DNA of 22,357 nucleotides, taken from JABFRJ01 sp031365465 (GTDB lineage: Bacteria > Pseudomonadota > Alphaproteobacteria > Rhizobiales > Hyphomicrobiaceae). Shown one piece after another: positions 15,233 to 22,357 of this stretch. The stretch lies in the NCBI GenBank assembly GCA_031365465.1, contig JANLYD010000370.1:1-22357 (forward strand), read 5' to 3'. Numbering within the stretch: position 1 is the stretch's first letter; each line of letters starts with the position of its first letter. The position numbers were made by a program, and so were the translations under genes. A model generated the notes under the pieces. The model had not been told where the DNA came from. It did no database searches and saw only the letters and a program-made list of their open reading frames with translations.

Positions 15233-15832
15233 CTAAGCTGCCGGATGCGCCTTGAGCCACGCCAGCACGTCCGCTGCATTACTGTCGGGCGGAAACACCG
15301 GATAGAACACGTGAGTGATGATGCCGTCGTCGATGATGGCGGCCAGGCGCTTCAGCAGAAGCATGTCGGCGACCTGCAAGGTCGGCAGAGTCATGGCGCG
15401 GGCAAGGGCCAAGCCGGCGTCGGAGAGAACCGCGAACGGCAGATGCAGCCGCTGCACCATTTCGCTCTGATAGTGGGTCGATTGCGTCGAGAGCCCGAAT
15501 ACGTGCTGCGCCCCAGCGCCTGTCAGTTCGGCGAAGTGGTCGCGAAAGGCACAGCTTTGCGGCGTGCACCCACGTGCGCCGGGTATCATGTCCCAATCGT
15601 CGACCGGACTGATTTCGCCGGGTACGCCGGTGCGCGGATAGGCATAGAGCACCGTCCGGCCCTTCAGCCCGGCAAGCGCCACAGGCCCGCCGGTGGTGGA
15701 CGGCAACGCGATGTCAGGCACCCGCATGCCAACCAAATGCCGGGCGGCGCCATCATCCGGAGGCGCTGGAATTTTTGACCAGTCGACGTCCAGTAGATTA
15801 GGTTGAGAGGCATTGACCATGTGCAAATCCAT
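15233..15832 (-). CDS. Peroxiredoxin-like protein (AhpC/TSA, PrxQ-type cysteine pair)
   Basis: This 199-residue thioredoxin-fold protein has LVGMRVPDIALPSTTGGPV near 33-51, the LYAYPRTGVPGE strand and loop near 62-73, and GCTPQSCAFRD at 88-98. C89 and C94 have the CX4C spacing of PrxQ/BCP enzymes, giving peroxidatic and resolving candidates. Compared with PrxQ, about 15 residues are inserted between the YPRTGVPG loop and the cysteine pair. It should reduce peroxides in the cytoplasm with a thiol donor. ATG 15832 is used; a second ATG four codons later is as plausible since neither has a strong ribosome site. It lies 75 bases after the acetyltransferase gene on the same strand. Confidence 0.82.
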   Translation of the reverse strand: MDLHMVNASQPNLLDVDWSKIPAPPDDGAARHLVGMRVPDIALPSTTGGPVALAGLKGRTVLYAYPRTGVPGEISPVDDWDMIPGARGCTPQSCAFRDHFAELTGAGAQHVFGLSTQSTHYQSEMVQRLHLPFAVLSDAGLALARAMTLPTLQVADMLLLKRLAAIIDDGIITHVFYPVFPPDSNAADVLAWLKAHPAA

Positions 15833-15907
15833 TCGAGGCCGTCAGTTGCGGTAGCGCACTAAAATTCGAAATCTGCGGTCTGCATGGCAGCTCATTTTGA
15901 GCATCGG

Positions 15908-16678
15908 TCAAGCACCTTCACTGGCGACCACAAACGTTTTGCTGCGGGTATGATAATGACCGGCTGTCGTGAAGCCCATACGCGTGTACAGCGATATCGC
16001 ACCCTCGTTGGTGGCGCTGGTCTGCAGATAGAGGATGTGTTGGCCGCCACGTTCAGCCACATGCTCGATCGCCTGCAGCAGGCGCTGCGCCCAGCCCTGA
16101 CGCCGTGCCTGCGCCGCCGTCGCCATGCACTGAACCGAAGCGAATTGCCCATCAGGAATGGTCAGCCCACTCGCGACCGTCACGCCATCCGCAACTGCCG
16201 ACAGATACGTGGCGCTGGTGGGTAGGTTGGCGAGCAGCGCCGGTGCAGCCGCACGGTAGTCGATGGCAAGGCCAGCGAGATAAACGTCCATCCAACCCGG
16301 CGTCGTTGCCTTGCACAGCACGATCCCATCAGGCATCGCCGTGCCCAGCGCGACTTGCTTCGCCATCGTGACGTGGTGTCCGCCGATGGCATAACCGCGC
16401 TCGGCCAACTTCGCATCGAGCCCAGCCGGCTGAGACAGATCAGATACCGTGAAACACGCAGCCGTTGCGCGCGATTGCGCTAAATCCTCGACTGCATCGA
16501 TGGCACGGCCCACATCGCCCCCGTGAAACGACAACGTCGCAACCGAGTTGCCGCGCGTCGACCCGCCCGACGAATAGCGCCACAGCCAGCCGTCGATGGG
16601 TGCCGTTTCCAGTGCCGGCCATCCCCGCACGGCAGCGGCTTCTATCGCCGAGCGATGGCCACTCAAATAGTCGGACAC
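15908..16678 (-). CDS. GNAT-family N-acetyltransferase
   Basis: This 256-residue protein has a degenerate N-terminal half (1-110) and a canonical C-terminal GNAT domain. The acetyl-CoA pyrophosphate loop is ARRQGWAQRL at 191-200, followed by a helix, the LYLQTSATNEGAISLY segment at 216-231 and MGF at 234-236. It transfers an acetyl group to an unknown amine. The start is GTG 16678 with only a weak upstream site. It may share a transcript with the peroxiredoxin gene downstream. Confidence 0.85.
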   Translation of the reverse strand: MSDYLSGHRSAIEAAAVRGWPALETAPIDGWLWRYSSGGSTRGNSVATLSFHGGDVGRAIDAVEDLAQSRATAACFTVSDLSQPAGLDAKLAERGYAIGGHHVTMAKQVALGTAMPDGIVLCKATTPGWMDVYLAGLAIDYRAAAPALLANLPTSATYLSAVADGVTVASGLTIPDGQFASVQCMATAAQARRQGWAQRLLQAIEHVAERGGQHILYLQTSATNEGAISLYTRMGFTTAGHYHTRSKTFVVASEGA

Positions 16679-17210
16679 GGACGATTTTCTCGCATTGCTT
16701 GCCGCCGATGCTGCAGATTCACCGCCGCAGATTTACCTTGGGTGCTCAGTCACCGCACCAGCCGATTTTTTCACAACTGGCCCAGCAAATCTATCTAGCC
16801 ACCTCCGATTAGGTCAGCTATGTTGACGTTGTTCGATCGACGATTGCCTGTTTGCAGTCTGCCCTTGCGACGGTGCCGGTAGTGATACCGCGCGTGCGTT
16901 GCCGGCAACTGACCCGGAGCTTCGATCGGCAGGGAATGCATCCGGCAGCCGTCGGCACACTTCGGAATTCGCAACCGGTCCGCTCGGGATGACCGTGTTC
17001 GCCCAATTCCGTAAGCGTCGAACTTCAGGCGAGCCGGAATTGTCGTGTCTTGTGCTCTGCTGATTTTCTAGGCGGTCGGCACGGGTCGTCGCGTCTGTTC
17101 ATGTGGGTGATGCCGTGCCAAAAGGCGCGCAGCCATCCGGGTGCAGGACGGCTAACACGATCGATACCCATAGCATCGTTACCTTATCTGCGACTTCTGA
17201 GGCGCTATCC
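16679..17210. other. Intergenic region upstream of gltB
   Basis: No gene is supported in these 532 bases, which separate the divergent acetyltransferase and gltB. They contain a perfect 12-bp palindrome GTTGCCGGCAAC at 16898-16909. They also contain an inverted repeat of GGCACGG (17078-17084) with CCGTGCC (17113-17119), probably within the gltB leader. I found no convincing sigma-70 or sigma-54 promoter and no NtrC-type site by eye. Confidence 0.5.
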
Positions 17211-20200
17211 ATGTCTGAACCGATCCTGCCCGCGTCCGCACTCCCGATGATCGACCTCACGATTTCCCCCGCTGGTCTGCCCATGACTGCGCCGCGAAAA
17301 CAGGGTCTGTTCGATCCGGCCCACGGCAAGGATTCCTGCGGCGTCGGCTTCATTGCCGATCTCAAGGGCCGCGCCTCGCACAAGATCATTGCCGACGCCT
17401 TGGCGATCCTCGAAAATCTCGAGCATCGCGGTGCCGTCGGTGCTGACCCGTTGGCGGGCGACGGCGCGGGCATTCTGATCCAGATCCCGCATGCGTTCCT
17501 GTTGGACGAGTGTGCAAAGCTCAAGATCAAGCTGCCGGCAGCCGGCCACTACGCCGTTGGCCAACTGTTCATGCCGCAGGACGAACGGCTTCGTGCGCAT
17601 TGCGAACGCGTGTGGGTACGCCTGATCCGGCAGGAGGGCCTGGAGTTCCTCGGCTGGCGCACCGTGCCTGCCGACAATGCCTCGCTGTCCGACATGGTCC
17701 GCGCCACCGAACCCGTCCATCGGCAGATCTTCGTTGGCCGTCCGGCGGGCATGCTCGACCAAGCTGAATTCGAGCGTAAGCTGTTCCTCATCCGCAAGGT
17801 CGTGTCGAACGCCGTCTATGATGCCTACAAGGGCCGCGACATCGGCCATTACACAGTCTCGCTGTCGTCACGCACCGTCGTCTATAAAGGCATGTTCCTG
17901 TCGTATCAGGTGAAAGCCTACTACACCGACCTGTCCGACCCGCGCGTCCTGTCGTCGATGGCGCTGGTGCATCAACGCTTTTCCACCAACACGTTCCCGT
18001 CGTGGAAACTCGCCCATCCCTACCGCATGGTCGCCCATAACGGCGAGATCAACACGCTGCGCGGCAACGTCAACTGGATGGCGGCCCGGCAGGCGTCCGT
18101 GTCGTCGCCACTGTGGGGCAACGACATCTCCAAGCTGTGGCCGATCTCCTACGAGGGCCAGAGCGACACCGCCTGCTTCGACAACGCCCTCGAATTCCTG
18201 ACCATGGGCGGCTACAGCCTCGCGCACGCCGCCATGATGCTGATCCCCGAGGCGTGGGCTGGCAATCCGCTGATGGATGGCAACCGCCGCGCCTTCTACG
18301 AATATCATGCCTGCCTCATGGAGCCGTGGGACGGCCCCGCCGCCATGGCGTTCACCGACGGCCGCCAGATCGGCGCGACTCTCGATCGCAACGGCCTGCG
18401 TCCCGCGCGCTACCTCGTCACCAAGGACGACATCGTCATCATGTCGTCGGAGAGTGGCGTGTTGCCCGTCGACGAGGCCAACATCTCCAAAAAATGGCGC
18501 CTGCAGCCCGGCAAGATGCTGCTCATCGATCTCGAAAAGGGCCGCATCGTTTCAGACGACGAACTGAAGCGCGACATCGCCGCCGCTCACCCCTACGAGC
18601 AGTGGCTCAAGCGCACCCAAATTCAGGTCGGCGATCTGCCGTTGCCGAAGAAGGCTGCGGTCAAAACCAAGTCGAACGTCGCCCTGCTCGATCTGCAGCA
18701 GGCGTTCGGATACACGCAGGAAAGTCTCAAGTTCCTGATGTCCCCGATGGCCAGCACCGGGCAGGAAGCTATCGGCTCCATGGGCACCGACACGCCCGTG
18801 TCCGTCCTGTCGTCGAAATCGAAGCTGCTGCACACCTACTTCAAACAGAACTTCGCGCAGGTGACGAACCCGCCGATCGATCCGATCCGCGAGGAAATCG
18901 TCATGAGCCTCGTCACCTTCATCGGGCCAAGACCCAACCTGCTCGACCTCGAAGGCACCTCGAAGCAGAAGCGTCTGGAGATCTATCAACCGATCCTCAC
19001 CAACGACGATCTGGAGCGTATCCGCCAGATCGGCGCTGTGGCCGACAACCAGTTCTCGTCCATCACCATCGACATCACCTATCCCGCGTCCAAGGGCGCG
19101 CGTGGCATGAGCTGGGCGCTCGACACGGTGTGCGCGGAAGCCGAGGAGGCCGTGCGCTCCAAGGACTACAACATTATCATTCTGTCGGATCGCCTCGTCG
19201 GACCCGACAGCGTGCCGATCCCGTCGCTGCTCGCGGTCAGCGCCGTGCACCACCATCTGATCAAGCAGGGCTTGCGCACGTCCGTCGGCCTCGTCGTCGA
19301 GACCGGCGAAGCGCACGAGGTGCATCAGTTCGCAACGCTTGCAGGCTATGGCGCCGAAGCCATCAACCCCTATCTCGCCTTCGAGACGCTGGAGCAACTG
19401 CTGCCCGAACTCGACGAGAAGTTGACGGTCAAGGAAGCGCAGAAGCGCTACATCAAGGCGGTCGACAAAAGCCTGCTCAAGGTCATGTCGAAGATGGGCA
19501 TCTCCACTTATCAGAGCTATTGCGGCGCACAGATCTTCGATGCTGTCGGCCTCAAATCCTCGTTCGTGAAGCGCTACTTCACCGGCACGCACACCCAAGT
19601 CGAGGGCGTCGGGCTCGTGCAGATCGCGCGCGAAACCGTCGAACGTCACCGTCAGGCATTTGCCGCAGTCCCGCATCTGGAAACGCAACTTGAAGTGGGC
19701 GGCGAGTATGCCTACCGCACGCGTGGCGAGGCGCACATGTGGCGGCCGCAAACGGTCGCCGACTTGCAGCACGCCGTTCGCGGGACCGACGTCAAGGACG
19801 CGATGGCGGGCAACATTCCGCAGAAGTGGCGCGACTACGCCAAAGGCGTCAACGACCAGTCCGAGCAGTTGATGACTTTGCGCGGCCTGTTCCGCATCAA
19901 GTCCGCAGCCGAGATGGGCCGCAGTGTCATCCCGATCGCTCAAGTCGAACCAGCCGAAAAGCTGGTGAAACGCTTCGCAACGGGCGCGATGTCCTACGGC
20001 TCGATCAGCCGCGAGGCGCACACCACGCTGGCGATTGCGATGAACCGCATGGGCGGCAAGTCGAACACCGGCGAAGGTGGCGAGGAAAGCGATCGGTACA
20101 CGCCGATGCCCAACGGCGACAGCATGCGTTCCGCCATCAAGCAGGTGGCGTCCGGCCGCTTCGGTGTCACGACGGAATATCTCGTCAATTCCGACATGAT

Positions 20201-21965
20201 GCAGATCAAGATGGCGCAGGGCGCAAAGCCCGGCGAAGGCGGCCAGTTGCCCGGCCACAAGGTCGACGCGACGATTGCCAAAGTGCGCCACTCGACGCCG
20301 GGCGTGGGGTTGATCTCGCCCCCCCCGCATCACGATATCTATTCGATCGAAGATTTGGCGCAGCTGATCTTCGATCTCAAGAACGTCAATCCGAAAGCCG
20401 ACGTGTCGGTGAAGCTCGTGTCGGAAGTGGGCGTCGGCACGGTTGCGGCCGGCGTCGCCAAGGCGCGCGCTGATCACGTCACGATTTCCGGCTTCGAAGG
20501 TGGCACCGGCGCGTCCCCGTTGACGTCGATCAAACACGCCGGTTCCCCTTGGGAAATCGGCCTTGCCGAAACGCATCAGACGCTGGTGGTCAATCGCTTG
20601 CGTTCGCGCATCGCGGTGCAGGTCGATGGCGGCGTGCGCACGGGCCGCGACGTTGTAATCGGTGCATTGCTCGGCGCCGACGAGTTCGGTTTTGCCACCG
20701 CGCCCCTGATTGCTGCCGGCTGCATCATGATGCGCAAGTGTCATCTCAACACCTGCCCGGTCGGCGTCGCGACGCAAGATCCTGAACTGCGCAAAAAATT
20801 CAACGGTCAGCCCGAACACGTGATCAACTTTTTCTTTTTCATCGCCGAGGAGGTGCGCGAACTCATGGCCGAACTGGGCTTTGCGACCTTCGACGAAATG
20901 GTCGGACAGTCCGATGTCCTCGATACCGATAGCGCCATCGGCCATTGGAAGAGCCGCGGCTTGGATTTCTCAGGGTTGTTCGAGCGCCCTGACGTGCCGG
21001 CATCGGTCGGTATCTTCCACGCAGAACGTCAGAACCACGGACTTGAAAAGGTGCTCGACCAAACCTTGATCGCGGGTGCTAAATCGGCGCTCGAAAAGAA
21101 GAAGCCGGTCAAGCTGGAGCACACGATCTCCAACCGCGACCGTGCTGCAGGTGCCATGCTGTCGGGTGAAGTCGCCCGCCGCTACGGGCACGCTGGCTTG
21201 GCCGAGGATACCATTCACGTCACGCTCAAGGGCATCGCCGGCCAATCGTTCGGCGCGTGGTTGGCGGGTGGGGTAACGCTCGACCTGATCGGCGAAGCCA
21301 ACGACTACGTCGGCAAGGGCTTGTCGGGCGGAAAGTTGATCGTGCGCCCTGATCCAAAGAGCGGGATCGTGCCCGAAGAAAGCATGATCGCGGGCAATAC
21401 CGTGCTGTACGGCGCCATTCTCGGTGAAGCGTACTTGCGCGGCGTCGCCGGTGAGCGCTTCGCCGTGCGTAACTCAGGCGCGGTCTGCGTCGTCGAAGGC
21501 ACCGGCGATCATGGCTGCGAATACATGACCGGCGGCGTTGTTGTGGTGCTGGGCCAGACAGGGCGCAACTTTGCAGCCGGCATGTCGGGCGGCATCGCGT
21601 ATGTGCTCGACGAGGACGGCACGTTCGAGAAACGCTGCAACATGGCGATGGTCGAGTTGCAGCCTGTCGCGGCCGAGGAAGAGGTCAGCGACAAGGTCTA
21701 CGGCCACGCCAACGACCTGGAGTCGCACGGCCGTGTCGACATCTCCGCCGACCTCACGCAATATGACGCCGAGCGGCTGCGCATCCTGATCACCCGCCAC
21801 GCCCGTTTCACCGGCTCAAAGCGCGCCGCTGAAATCCTCGCTGACTGGACGAAATATTGCCCGATGTTCCGCAAAGTGATGCCCGTCGAATACCGCCGCG
21901 CGCTCGCTGAGCTGAAGGCGCTCGAAGCCGCCGAGGCCGAGAAACCGAAGCTCGCCCGTGCGTGA
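17211..21965 (+). CDS. gltB: Glutamate synthase (NADPH) large subunit
   Basis: This 1584-residue protein makes two glutamates from glutamine and 2-oxoglutarate, with electrons from the GltD subunit. A 42-residue propeptide precedes the nucleophile C43 in KDSCGVGF, which starts the class II glutamine amidotransferase domain (to about 430). The central domain follows. The FMN-binding synthase domain (about 840-1210) contains SGFEGGTGASP and QVDGGVRTG and ends in the 3Fe-4S cysteines C1171, C1177 and C1182. A C-terminal GXGXG beta-helix domain starts near 1305. Length is normal. ATG 17211 has GAGG eight bases upstream; a longer version from GTG 17103 adds 36 unrelated residues and is rejected. 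gltD begins five bases after the stop codon. Confidence 0.97.
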   Translation: MSEPILPASALPMIDLTISPAGLPMTAPRKQGLFDPAHGKDSCGVGFIADLKGRASHKIIADALAILENLEHRGAVGADPLAGDGAGILIQIPHAFLLDECAKLKIKLPAAGHYAVGQLFMPQDERLRAHCERVWVRLIRQEGLEFLGWRTVPADNASLSDMVRATEPVHRQIFVGRPAGMLDQAEFERKLFLIRKVVSNAVYDAYKGRDIGHYTVSLSSRTVVYKGMFLSYQVKAYYTDLSDPRVLSSMALVHQRFSTNTFPSWKLAHPYRMVAHNGEINTLRGNVNWMAARQASVSSPLWGNDISKLWPISYEGQSDTACFDNALEFLTMGGYSLAHAAMMLIPEAWAGNPLMDGNRRAFYEYHACLMEPWDGPAAMAFTDGRQIGATLDRNGLRPARYLVTKDDIVIMSSESGVLPVDEANISKKWRLQPGKMLLIDLEKGRIVSDDELKRDIAAAHPYEQWLKRTQIQVGDLPLPKKAAVKTKSNVALLDLQQAFGYTQESLKFLMSPMASTGQEAIGSMGTDTPVSVLSSKSKLLHTYFKQNFAQVTNPPIDPIREEIVMSLVTFIGPRPNLLDLEGTSKQKRLEIYQPILTNDDLERIRQIGAVADNQFSSITIDITYPASKGARGMSWALDTVCAEAEEAVRSKDYNIIILSDRLVGPDSVPIPSLLAVSAVHHHLIKQGLRTSVGLVVETGEAHEVHQFATLAGYGAEAINPYLAFETLEQLLPELDEKLTVKEAQKRYIKAVDKSLLKVMSKMGISTYQSYCGAQIFDAVGLKSSFVKRYFTGTHTQVEGVGLVQIARETVERHRQAFAAVPHLETQLEVGGEYAYRTRGEAHMWRPQTVADLQHAVRGTDVKDAMAGNIPQKWRDYAKGVNDQSEQLMTLRGLFRIKSAAEMGRSVIPIAQVEPAEKLVKRFATGAMSYGSISREAHTTLAIAMNRMGGKSNTGEGGEESDRYTPMPNGDSMRSAIKQVASGRFGVTTEYLVNSDMMQIKMAQGAKPGEGGQLPGHKVDATIAKVRHSTPGVGLISPPPHHDIYSIEDLAQLIFDLKNVNPKADVSVKLVSEVGVGTVAAGVAKARADHVTISGFEGGTGASPLTSIKHAGSPWEIGLAETHQTLVVNRLRSRIAVQVDGGVRTGRDVVIGALLGADEFGFATAPLIAAGCIMMRKCHLNTCPVGVATQDPELRKKFNGQPEHVINFFFFIAEEVRELMAELGFATFDEMVGQSDVLDTDSAIGHWKSRGLDFSGLFERPDVPASVGIFHAERQNHGLEKVLDQTLIAGAKSALEKKKPVKLEHTISNRDRAAGAMLSGEVARRYGHAGLAEDTIHVTLKGIAGQSFGAWLAGGVTLDLIGEANDYVGKGLSGGKLIVRPDPKSGIVPEESMIAGNTVLYGAILGEAYLRGVAGERFAVRNSGAVCVVEGTGDHGCEYMTGGVVVVLGQTGRNFAAGMSGGIAYVLDEDGTFEKRCNMAMVELQPVAAEEEVSDKVYGHANDLESHGRVDISADLTQYDAERLRILITRHARFTGSKRAAEILADWTKYCPMFRKVMPVEYRRALAELKALEAAEAEKPKLARA

Positions 21966-21970
21966 CATCA

Positions 21971-22357
21971 ATGGGTAAAGTCACGGGTTTCCTCGAATTT
22001 GAGCGGGAAGATCGGGATTACCTCCCGGTCGAGGAACGCATCCGCAACTACAAGGAGTTCATCCTTCCGCTGCCGGAGAAGGATATCCGCGAGCAGGCCG
22101 CGCGTTGCATGAATTGCGGCGTGCCCTATTGCCACGGCACCAACACCATCACCAGCATGCCGACCGGCTGCCCGGTCAACAATCAGATCCCGGACTGGAA
22201 CGATCTCGTCTACTCCGGCAACTGGGAAGAGGCCGCGCGCAACCTGCACTCGACTAATAATTTTCCCGAGGTCACCGGCCGCGTCTGCCCGGCACCGTGC
22301 GAAGCCTCCTGCACGCTCAACATCAACGACAACCCGGTCACCATCAAAACGATCGAG
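21971..22357 (+). CDS. gltD: Glutamate synthase small subunit, N-terminal part (cut by window end)
   Basis: The first 129 codons are present, with no stop before the window end. MGKVTGFLEFERE is the usual GltD start. The N-terminal iron-sulfur domain has C46, C49, C54 and C67, then C106, C110 and C114 in RVCPAPCEASC, which form the two 4Fe-4S clusters carrying electrons between the GltD flavin and GltB. The FAD- and NADPH-binding domains lie beyond the window. The start is five bases after the gltB stop with no clear ribosome site of its own, so translation is probably coupled to gltB. Confidence 0.96.
   Translation, partial: MGKVTGFLEFEREDRDYLPVEERIRNYKEFILPLPEKDIREQAARCMNCGVPYCHGTNTITSMPTGCPVNNQIPDWNDLVYSGNWEEAARNLHSTNNFPEVTGRVCPAPCEASCTLNINDNPVTIKTIE

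Noticed and set aside
17103..17210. Longer gltB start at GTG 17103
   Set aside because: The extra 36 residues do not look like GltB, and the ATG at 17211 has a good ribosome site and gives a plausible propeptide length.
18552..20945. A 797-codon open frame on the minus strand inside gltB
   Set aside because: It is wholly antisense to conserved gltB sequence; long antisense frames are common in high-GC genes, and its composition is not protein-like.

Overview
The window reads as a GC-rich proteobacterial chromosome segment, most likely from an alphaproteobacterium (Hyphomicrobiales-like). The clues are an IalB-family secreted protein, a gltB-gltD pair of the bacterial NADPH type, and a palindromic intergenic element of the kind seen in Bradyrhizobium relatives (recalled, not searched). 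I see no tRNA, rRNA, CRISPR array, transposase or phage gene. The genus cannot be fixed from the sequence.

Layout. At 1-93 is the probable tail of a + strand gene. A gap with nested inverted repeats (235-392) follows. A minus-strand pair (3868 back to 431) encodes a YejA-like periplasmic solute-binding protein and an acyl-CoA synthetase. A 452-base divergent gap leads to a secreted IalB-family protein (4321-5172) with a clear terminator. Next comes a + strand pair (5484-8614): a Tat-exported DUF1552 protein and a DUF1592/DUF1588-type protein carrying one CxxCH. From 8696 to 12295 lies a redox locus. Its minus-strand pair is a membrane cytochrome with two putative b hemes and three c-heme sites (9072-10814) and a small secreted PAN-domain protein (8696-9058). 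Divergent from these is a membrane-anchored ferredoxin-flavoprotein (10976-12295).

From 12296 to 13191 there is no convincing gene, but there are four 38-bp tandem hairpin repeats and several further inverted repeats in a partly AT-rich background. Then come a short-chain dehydrogenase (13192-13878), a membrane-anchored GH114-like protein (14081-15184), a minus-strand pair of GNAT acetyltransferase and peroxiredoxin (16678 back to 15233), a 532-base gap, and gltB (17211-21965) with the start of gltD (21971 to the window end).

How the genes fit together. gltBD makes glutamate from glutamine and 2-oxoglutarate with NADPH and is housekeeping. The most interesting part is 8696-12295. The predicted topology would let a cytoplasmic NAD(P)H-linked flavin/iron-sulfur protein pass electrons through two membrane b hemes to a periplasmic triheme c domain. 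That is inferred from motifs and gene order, not shown. The flavoprotein also appears circularly permuted relative to thioredoxin reductase. The DUF1552/DUF1592 pair is a second conserved but functionally undefined exported module.
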